5,190 bases of DNA from CAZLLV01 sp964560325 (GTDB lineage Bacteria; Acidobacteriota; Thermoanaerobaculia; Multivoradales; DATKCC01): positions 1 through 5,190 of the forward strand of contig CAZLLV010000018.1 in assembly GCA_964560325.1 (NCBI GenBank), written 5' to 3'. Position 1 is the stretch's first letter, and every line of letters begins with the position of its first letter. Made by a program: the position numbers and the translations under genes. Under the pieces are notes generated by a model. That model did no database searches and was not told the origin of the DNA. It saw only the letters and a list, made by a program, of their open reading frames with translations. Of the stretch, positions 1-4,299 are shown one piece after another.

Positions 1-1129
1 ACGGATCGCGCCCCGCCTCGAACAGCCGGCGCAGCTCGTCGCTCCCGGTCAGCAGATCGATCGCCGGCCGGTCGATCACGAACTCGTACGGCTCGTCGCG
101 CCAGGCGAACGCGTCGGGGGCGACCTCGTGGAGAGCGAGCAGCAGATGGATGCCGACGCGATAGGCGCGGAGCGCCTCCCGGTCGGTCACCACCAGCTCG
201 ACGCCGCCGCACTCGGCGCCCGCGTGCTTCTGGAACTGCGGCCGGAAGTAGGTCGGGATCGGCACCACGCCGCCGAGCCCCTCCCACGCCAGCCGCTCCA
301 CCAGCCGGCGGGCGAGCTTCGGCGGGTCGACGCACGGCGCGCCGATCAGGTGGAACGGCCGTGTCGTGCCGCGGCCCTCGGAGACCTGGGTCGCCTCGAT
401 CAGGCAGCCGCCCGGGTAGAGGTGGGCGGTCGCCGGGGTCGGCATGTTGGGCGACGGGGCGATCCACGGCCGCCCGATCGCCTCCCAGGTCTCGGCCCGG
501 TCCCAGCCGGCGACCCGCCAGACCGCGAGCCGCTCACGGGCGCCCGGCCAGCGGCGGCGCAGCGCCTCCAGCCGTACCAGCTCGCCGGCGGTGAGGCCGT
601 GGCGGACCGGCGTGTGGAACGCGCTGACGAACGACTCGTAGCCGGGGCGCACGAGGCCGCCCTCGATCCGCTCGCCGCCGAGCGGGTTCGGCCGGTCGAG
701 CACCCAGACCTCGGCGCCCGCCGCGAGCGCCGCCTCGGCCGCCCAGACGGCGGTCGCGACGTAGGTGTAGTAGCGGCTGCCCACGTCCTGCACGTCGAGG
801 AGGAGCAGGTCGATCCGCTCGAAGAGCGCCGGATCGGGCGCGAGCGATCCCTCGGAGTCGCCGTAGAGGGAGGCGATCGGGGCGCCGGTCCAGGGGTCGG
901 GAGCGCTCCCGGCGGGGACCATGTCCTGCTCCACGCCGTAGAAGCCGTGCTCGGGACCGAGAAGGAGCGCCGCGCGACCGGCGGCGCGGGCGAGAGCTGT
1001 GTGCGCGGGCTCGAGCTCCGCGGTCACCGACGCGCCGTGCGCGAGGAGCGCGTAGCGCCGGCCGGCGAGCAGCGTCCCCGCCTCGTCGAGCAGCCGGTCG
1101 AGCCCGGTCGCGACCTTCCCCGCGCTCAC
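1..1129 (-). CDS. namZ: Exo-beta-N-acetylmuramidase NamZ family (DUF1343, GH171), 3' end cut by window edge
   Basis: Reading the minus strand from a GTG at 1129 gives 376 uninterrupted codons to the left edge. The protein carries the DUF1343 signatures in order: GPEHGFYG (58-65), DVQDVGSRYYTY (112-123), DRPNPLGG (145-152), PSPNMPT (225-231), EATQVSEGRGTTRPF (245-259), and a C-terminal part with CGGVEL (307-312) and YEFVIDRPAIDLLTG (348-362). Characterised family members remove non-reducing-end MurNAc from peptidoglycan fragments (GH171). The Glu of PEHG (E60) is the kind of invariant acidic residue expected in the active site; assigning it as catalytic is inference. Family proteins are usually about 400 residues, so only a short C-terminal tail should be missing. 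The GTG was chosen because it lies 4 bp after the moaC stop, and GGAAGG at 1146-1141 could act as a ribosome site. The N-terminus (MSAGKVATGLDRLL) has no signal peptide, unlike the secreted Bacillus enzyme, which suggests a cytoplasmic role. Probably translated with moaC from one message. Family assignment is firm; substrate is inferred. Confidence 0.92.
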   Translation of the reverse strand, partial: MSAGKVATGLDRLLDEAGTLLAGRRYALLAHGASVTAELEPAHTALARAAGRAALLLGPEHGFYGVEQDMVPAGSAPDPWTGAPIASLYGDSEGSLAPDPALFERIDLLLLDVQDVGSRYYTYVATAVWAAEAALAAGAEVWVLDRPNPLGGERIEGGLVRPGYESFVSAFHTPVRHGLTAGELVRLEALRRRWPGARERLAVWRVAGWDRAETWEAIGRPWIAPSPNMPTPATAHLYPGGCLIEATQVSEGRGTTRPFHLIGAPCVDPPKLARRLVERLAWEGLGGVVPIPTYFRPQFQKHAGAECGGVELVVTDREALRAYRVGIHLLLALHEVAPDAFAWRDEPYEFVIDRPAIDLLTGSDELRRLFEAGRDP

Positions 1130-1133
1130 CCGC

Positions 1134-1643
1134 TCACCCGCCTTCCGGCGCCTGTGCGGAGGCGGCGTCGGCCCGGCGGTAGTCGCCGCGCGCACCGCCG
1201 CTCTTCGCCTCCAGGCGCAGGTCGGTGATCACCGCGTCCCGGGCGACGGCCTTGACCATGTCGTAGAGGGCGAGCGCAGCGGCCGCGCAAGCGGTCAGGG
1301 CCTCCATCTCGGCGCCGGTGCGCGCGGTGGTGACCACCCGGCTGCGGATCACGACCTCGCCCCGCTCGGCATCGGTCGAGGGCTCCAGCTCGACCTCCAC
1401 CTGGTCGAGCGGCAGCGGGTGGGCGAGCGGCACCAGGTCGCCGGTCCGCTTGGCTCCCGCGATGCCGGCGAGACGGGCGACGGCGAAGGCGTCCCCCTTC
1501 GGCAGGGAGTCGAGACGCGCGATCACCTCCGGCGGGACGAGGAGCCGGCAGGAGGCCTCGGCGACCCGTCGCGTGACCGGCTTTCCGGAGACGTCGACCA
1601 TCGCCGCCCGGCCGCGGGAGTCGAGGTGGGAGAGCTCGCCCAT
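1134..1643 (-). CDS. moaC: Cyclic pyranopterin monophosphate synthase MoaC
   Basis: This 169-residue protein is a full-length MoaC, the cytosolic enzyme that converts the MoaA product (3',8-cyclo-7,8-dihydro-GTP) to cyclic pyranopterin monophosphate in molybdenum cofactor synthesis. Visible motifs are MVDVSGK (15-21), KGDAFAVARLAGI (49-61), AKRTGDLVPLAHPLPL (64-79), RTGAEMEALTA (108-118), ALYDMVKAV (125-133) and EAKSGGARGDY (145-155). The residues matching the known active site of the E. coli enzyme are present: K49, H75, E112, E114, D128 and K131. The ATG at 1643 is supported because the N-terminus (MGELSHLDSRGRAAMVDVSG) lines up without gap with the E. coli start ([20 protein letters not shown]). 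The stretch just upstream is GGCCCCC and shows no Shine-Dalgarno, so the message may be leaderless or weakly initiated. The next gene, namZ, starts 4 bp after the TGA. No other moa genes are visible here. The C-terminal tail after residue 156 is alanine-rich and slightly longer than in E. coli. Confidence 0.97.
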   Translation of the reverse strand: MGELSHLDSRGRAAMVDVSGKPVTRRVAEASCRLLVPPEVIARLDSLPKGDAFAVARLAGIAGAKRTGDLVPLAHPLPLDQVEVELEPSTDAERGEVVIRSRVVTTARTGAEMEALTACAAAALALYDMVKAVARDAVITDLRLEAKSGGARGDYRRADAASAQAPEGG

Positions 1644-1647
1644 GGGG

Positions 1648-1667
1648 GCCGGATGCTAGCATCCGGC
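1648..1667. promoter_or_regulatory. Perfect 20-bp palindrome at divergent moaC / glycosyltransferase start region
   Basis: The half-site GCCGGATGCT is followed directly by its exact reverse complement AGCATCCGGC, a perfect two-fold symmetric 20-mer with no spacer. It lies 4 bp upstream of the moaC ATG and covers the ATG of the plus-strand glycosyltransferase. A TAGCAT hexamer, four of six matches to a sigma70 -10 box, occurs on each strand (minus 1658-1653, plus 1657-1662). It would end 9 bp before the moaC ATG and 8 bp before an alternative TTG start at 1671. No -35 hexamer sits 17 bp upstream on either side. It could be an operator, a symmetric two-way -10 element, or chance; the symmetry is seen, the role is inferred. 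Confidence 0.4.
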
Positions 1668-2354
1668 TCGTTGCCGCACCGCACCGTCGCGATCCTGATC
1701 CCGAGCCTGGACGAGGAGGAGAACCTCCGCCGCAACCTGCCCGCGGCGCTCGCCGCGGGGGACCTGGTGGTGGTGTCGGACGGCGGCAGCCGGGACCGCT
1801 CGGCGGCGGTCGCGCGCGAGCTCGGCGCGCGGGTCGTCGAAGGCCCCCCGGGGCGCGGACGGCAACTGAACCGCGCCGCGGCGGCGGCGCCCGAGGGCGA
1901 CGTGCTGGTCTTCCTCCACGCCGACACCACGCTTCCCGACGGCGGCCTCGACGCGATTCGCCGCGCGGTCGCCGAGGGCGCCCGTCACGGCGCCTTCCAC
2001 CTGCGCTTCGACTCGCCGCGCCGGCTCTTCTCGCTCGGCGCCGCGCTCATCGACCTGCGCACCCGGCTCACCCGAGCGCCGCTCGGCGACCAGGCGCAGT
2101 GGGTGGAGCGGACGCTCTTCGAAGAGATCGGCGGCTTCCGCGACTGGCCGATCCTCGAGGATCTCGACCTGGCGCGCCGCCTGAAGCGGACCGGGCGGGG
2201 CCGCGTGCTGCCGGGGCGGGTGACCACCTCGGCGCGCCGTTTCGAAACCCGCGGCACCCTGCGGACGGTGGCGATCAACTGGTGGATCTGGGCGCTCTAC
2301 TTCGCCGGCGTGTCGCCCGAGCGCCTCGCTCGCCTGTACCGCAACGTCCGGTAG
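1653..2354 (+). CDS. Family 2 glycosyltransferase, TIGR04283-like
   Basis: This is a 233-residue single-domain GT-A glycosyltransferase of family 2. It starts with the beta-strand and nucleotide-binding segment VAILIPSLDEEENL (12-25), then VVVSDGGSRDRS (39-50), RGRQLNRAAA (68-77), the metal-binding HAD segment in VLVFLHADTTLP (84-95), LGDQAQWV (144-151), GGF (160-162), the acidic pair ILEDLDLARRLKR (167-179) and TSARRFETRG (192-201). This order, especially GDQ, ED and the TSARR near the C-terminus, matches the family described as rSAM/selenodomain-associated glycosyltransferases (TIGR04283). Donor and acceptor are unknown. Residues 207-220 (AINWWIWALYFAGV) are strongly hydrophobic, so membrane association is possible, but there is no classical multi-pass region. 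The reading frame stays open further upstream, but that part is only antisense of moaC. ATG 1653 is preferred, with GGGGG at 1644-1648 as a poor ribosome site; TTG 1671 is an alternative that still keeps the whole fold. No radical-SAM partner gene is visible nearby. Confidence 0.93.
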   Translation: MLASGSLPHRTVAILIPSLDEEENLRRNLPAALAAGDLVVVSDGGSRDRSAAVARELGARVVEGPPGRGRQLNRAAAAAPEGDVLVFLHADTTLPDGGLDAIRRAVAEGARHGAFHLRFDSPRRLFSLGAALIDLRTRLTRAPLGDQAQWVERTLFEEIGGFRDWPILEDLDLARRLKRTGRGRVLPGRVTTSARRFETRGTLRTVAINWWIWALYFAGVSPERLARLYRNVR

Positions 2355-2377
2355 GACCCGCCGCCTTCGCTAATCTC

Positions 2378-2425
2378 AAAAAAACGAAAACCCCGCCGTC
2401 GCGCTGGGCGATGCGGGGCTTCGTT
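2378..2425 (-). terminator. Intrinsic terminator of the HU gene
   Basis: On the minus strand the stem GCGGGG/CCCCGC pairs 2418-2413 with 2396-2391, with a partly paired TCGC/GCGA inside the loop. It is followed at once by TTTTCGTTTTTTT (2390-2378). The flanking AACGAA (2425-2420) can also pair with TTCGTT (2388-2383), extending the stem. A GC-rich hairpin plus long T tract, 77 bp after the HU stop, is the classic factor-independent arrangement. On the plus strand the same hairpin is followed only by CTTCGTT, so it would be a poor terminator for the convergent glycosyltransferase gene. Confidence 0.87.
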
Positions 2426-2431
2426 CGACAA

Positions 2432-2468
2432 CCCGGACCGACGGAATGGAGCTTCCGCGCGGTCCGGG
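2432..2468. repeat. Second strong hairpin (nested inverted repeat) in the convergent intergenic region
   Basis: CCCGGACCG (2432-2440) is the exact reverse complement of CGGTCCGGG (2460-2468). Inside its loop, CGGAA (2442-2446) pairs with TTCCG (2453-2457) around a 6-base loop, TGGAGC. Together they make a near-continuous 14-bp stem broken by a small 1/2-base internal loop. No T tract follows on either strand, so it is not a typical intrinsic terminator. It lies between the HU stop codon and the HU terminator, and also downstream of the glycosyltransferase stop. It may protect the HU mRNA 3' end or help end the plus-strand transcript. The structure is seen; the function is inferred. Confidence 0.5.
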
Positions 2469-2501
2469 CGCGGGCCGGGCACGGGGCCGGCGGCCTCGGG
2501 A

Positions 2502-2783
2502 TCAGGAGTTGAGGCTCTCCTTGAGGTCCTTGCCGGCCTTGAAGCGGGCGTTCTTGCTGGCCGCGATCTGGATCTCCTGGCCGGTGGCCGGGTTCCGGCC
2601 CTTGCGCGCGGCACGCTCGCTGACCGAGAAGCTGCCGAAACCGGGGTAGGTGACCCGGTCTCCGTCCTTGAGGTGCTCGGCGATGCACGCGAAGGTCGCG
2701 TCGACCGCTTCGCTCGCCTGATTCTTGGTCAGTCCATCCACGCTGCTAGCGACGTGGTCGACGATGTCGGCCTTACCAGCCAT
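2502..2783 (-). CDS. hup: HU-family DNA-binding protein
   Basis: This 93-residue protein has the normal length and layout of bacterial HU. HU is a small basic dimer that bends DNA and compacts the nucleoid. The N-terminal helical dimerisation part is MAGKADIVDHVASSVDGLTK through about 40 (typical HU has MNKxELI...). Next comes the saddle segment GDRVTYPGFGSFSVSERAAR (41-60; GFGSF at 48-52). The DNA-binding arm contains the RNPATG motif (63-68), whose proline (P65) is the DNA-intercalating tip residue in the family. The closing helix region is ASKNARFKAGKDLKESL (75-91). The frame is open upstream, but ATG 2783 is clearly the start: it has AGGAGG six bases before it and lies downstream of a good promoter. 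The gene has its own promoter and terminator, so it is probably a monocistronic, strongly expressed unit behind fmt-rsmB. HU and IHF are related; nothing here marks an IHF subunit, and the arm and length favour HU. Confidence 0.97.
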   Translation of the reverse strand: MAGKADIVDHVASSVDGLTKNQASEAVDATFACIAEHLKDGDRVTYPGFGSFSVSERAARKGRNPATGQEIQIAASKNARFKAGKDLKESLNS

Positions 2784-2789
2784 AGTTCT

Positions 2790-2795
2790 CCTCCT
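2790..2795 (-). promoter_or_regulatory. Shine-Dalgarno of the HU gene
   Basis: On the minus strand AGGAGG (2795-2790), within GAAGGAGGAGAACT, precedes the ATG at 2783 by six bases. It is the only near-perfect ribosome-binding site in the window, and it decides the HU start against the long upstream open frame. It fits a highly translated gene. Confidence 0.92.
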
Positions 2796-2843
2796 TCGGG
2801 GAAGTATTGAATAGTCCGGGCTCGGGGCTGAAAAACGAAGCTC

Positions 2844-2872
2844 ACGATACGGCAACGCCCAGGGGCTGTCAA
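2844..2872 (-). promoter_or_regulatory. Sigma70-type promoter of the HU gene
   Basis: The minus strand shows a consensus -35 TTGACA (2872-2867), exactly 17 bp, and TATCGT (2849-2844; four of six to TATAAT). The transcription start would fall near 2837, giving a leader of about 54 nt before the ATG at 2783, including an AT-richer ACTATTCAATACTT stretch (2809-2800 region). It lies in the 130-bp gap between the rsmB stop and the HU start, 41 bp after the rsmB stop. A perfect -35 with ideal spacing in such GC-rich DNA is unlikely by chance. Confidence 0.85.
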
Positions 2873-2913
2873 CATGGACGGCCGTCGGATTCTCGGCCCT
2901 TTGCGGCGTCTCG

Positions 2914-2938
2914 TCACGTGCGGCGGCGGAGCACGTGA
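2914..2938. repeat. CACGTG-based inverted repeat at the 3' end of rsmB
   Basis: TCACGTG (2914-2920) and CACGTGA (2932-2938) are exact inverted copies separated by 11 GC-rich bases, and each contains the palindrome CACGTG. The repeat covers the last codons and the stop of rsmB (the TGA is 2916-2914). No T tract follows on the minus strand, so it is not a convincing terminator. It may be a transcript-end hairpin, a protein-binding pair upstream of the HU promoter, or chance in coding sequence (Val-His-Val and Arg codons). Confidence 0.35.
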
Positions 2939-4287
2939 ACCGAGAACCCGTCGTGGTCCCCCGCCGGGAAGATCCGGACGAACCCGGGTCCCCGGATCTT
3001 GCGCGACAGGGGTGCGGGGAGGAGGTCCTCGAGCGGCTCCGGCGCGAACTCGCCGTGACGCCGCAGGAACTCCGCCACCACGTCCTCGTTCTCCTCCGCC
3101 TCCAGAGAGCATGTGATCGCGACCAGCCGACCCGTTTCACCCACGCTCGCCGCCCCGGCCTCCAGGAGGCGCAGCGCGCGGCGGGAGAGACGGCCGATCT
3201 CGCTCTCGCTGATCCGCCACTTGAGCTCGGGGTGCTTGCGCAGGGTGCCGGTGCCGGTGCACGGCAGGTCGAGGATCACGCGGTCGAACGCTCGGCCCCA
3301 GGGCGGCGCGGTGCCGTCGGCCACGGCCAGCGGGAGCACGCGACCGAGCCGGCGGGCGTTGTCGCGCAGGATCCGGACCCGTGCCGGGTCGACGTCCGCG
3401 GCGACCACCCGCACCTCCGGCTCGGCCGCGAGCAGGGCGAAGCTCTTGCCGCCGGGTGCGGCGGCGGCGTCGAGCACGCGTTCCCCGGCCTCGGGCGGCG
3501 GCACCAGGGCCACCGCCTGGCTCGCCTCGTCCTGCACGTAGAACTCCCCGCGATCGAAGGCCGCGGTGGCGAACGGATCGCCGTCGCGCACGATCAGGCC
3601 GCGGGGAGAGAGCGGCGCCGGGTCGACCTCGACCCCGGCCTCGATCAGCGACTCGGCGAGCAGCTCGCGCCCGCCCCGGTCGCGGAACGCCAGCAGGTGG
3701 AGCGGCTTGGGCCGGTTGTTGGCCTGCAGGAACGCCACGGTCCGCTCGCGGCCGAAACGCTCGATCCAGCGCGCGACCAGGAAGTCGGGATGGCTCCACT
3801 CGATCGCCAGGCTGCGGACCGGGTCCCTCTCGCGTACCGGCCAGCGGTCGAGGTGGGGCGAGCGGGCGATGCGCCGCAACACGGCGTTGACGAAGCTCGC
3901 GCCGCCGCGGTGGGTCTGCCGGCCGGCGAGGTCGACCGCCTCGTTGACCGCGGCGTGGGAGGGCACGCGGTCGAGGAAGAGGAGCTGGTAGACGGCGATC
4001 CGGAGCGGCGTCAGGAGCGCCGGGTCGATGCGGTCGAGCGACCGGTCGCTCGCCTGGGCGATGACCGCGTCGATGCGGCGGAGCCAGCGCAGCGTGCCGA
4101 GGACGAGCTCGCTCAACAGGCGCTGGTCGCGCGCCTCGAAGCGGGCGAGCGCGCCGTCCAAGAACGTGCCGACCGGAGCCGAGGAGGCGAGCGTGCGCTC
4201 GAGCACCCAACCGGCGGCCGCGCGGACGCTCTCCTGACTGGTCTGGACCCGCTTGCCGGCGGCGGCGGGACGCCGGGGTCTAGCCAT
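2914..4287 (-). CDS. rsmB: 16S rRNA (cytosine-967-C5)-methyltransferase RsmB
   Basis: This 457-residue protein has the two-part RsmB (Sun/Fmu) structure. An N-terminal NusB-like RNA-binding domain (about 18-145) includes RDQRLLSELVLGTLRW (53-68), LRIAVYQLLFLDRVP (95-109), AVNEAVDLA (113-121) and SFVNAVLRRI (131-140). The C-terminal SAM-dependent m5C methyltransferase domain shows FYVQDEASQ (249-257), motif I VLDAAAAPGGKS (271-282), VAADVDPARV (295-304), motif IV DLPCTGTGTLRKHPELKW (340-357), motif VI ITCSLEAEENE (391-401) and HDGFSVHVLRR (445-455). Both catalytic cysteines of the family are present: C393 (TCS) as expected nucleophile and C343 (PC) as release cysteine. Motif I has Ala275 where most homologues have Cys (DxCAAPGGKT); this residue is not catalytic. 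The enzyme methylates C967 (E. coli numbering) in 16S rRNA. ATG 4287 lies 12 bp after the fmt stop with a weak AGGGG ahead, so the two are probably co-transcribed. RsmB is about 430 residues in E. coli; the excess is a basic N-terminal extension (1-17). Confidence 0.97.
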   Translation of the reverse strand: MARPRRPAAAGKRVQTSQESVRAAAGWVLERTLASSAPVGTFLDGALARFEARDQRLLSELVLGTLRWLRRIDAVIAQASDRSLDRIDPALLTPLRIAVYQLLFLDRVPSHAAVNEAVDLAGRQTHRGGASFVNAVLRRIARSPHLDRWPVRERDPVRSLAIEWSHPDFLVARWIERFGRERTVAFLQANNRPKPLHLLAFRDRGGRELLAESLIEAGVEVDPAPLSPRGLIVRDGDPFATAAFDRGEFYVQDEASQAVALVPPPEAGERVLDAAAAPGGKSFALLAAEPEVRVVAADVDPARVRILRDNARRLGRVLPLAVADGTAPPWGRAFDRVILDLPCTGTGTLRKHPELKWRISESEIGRLSRRALRLLEAGAASVGETGRLVAITCSLEAEENEDVVAEFLRRHGEFAPEPLEDLLPAPLSRKIRGPGFVRIFPAGDHDGFSVHVLRRRT

Positions 4288-4299
4288 GGGACGCGGCCC

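Noticed and set aside
128..1228. Long plus-strand open frame (366 codons)
   Set aside because: It is antisense to the namZ gene, is rich in Arg/Ala/Gly/Pro as expected of GC-rich shadow frames, and matches no recognisable family.
1419..1652. N-terminal extension of the glycosyltransferase frame
   Set aside because: It is antisense to moaC. Homology to GT2 proteins begins only at VAILIPSLDE, so the upstream part is an open shadow frame.
1126..1662. Minus-strand open frame of 178 codons overlapping moaC
   Set aside because: Different frame from the clearly conserved MoaC protein, with no motifs and Arg/Gly-biased composition.
2784..3140. N-terminal extension of the HU frame up to 3140
   Set aside because: It crosses the HU promoter and Shine-Dalgarno and overlaps rsmB; HU proteins are about 90 residues and the ATG at 2783 gives exactly that.
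3137..4210. Long minus-strand open frame (357 codons) overlapping rsmB
   Set aside because: It is the rsmB region read in another frame; composition is Arg/Ala/Pro-biased with no motifs, while the rsmB frame shows every family motif.
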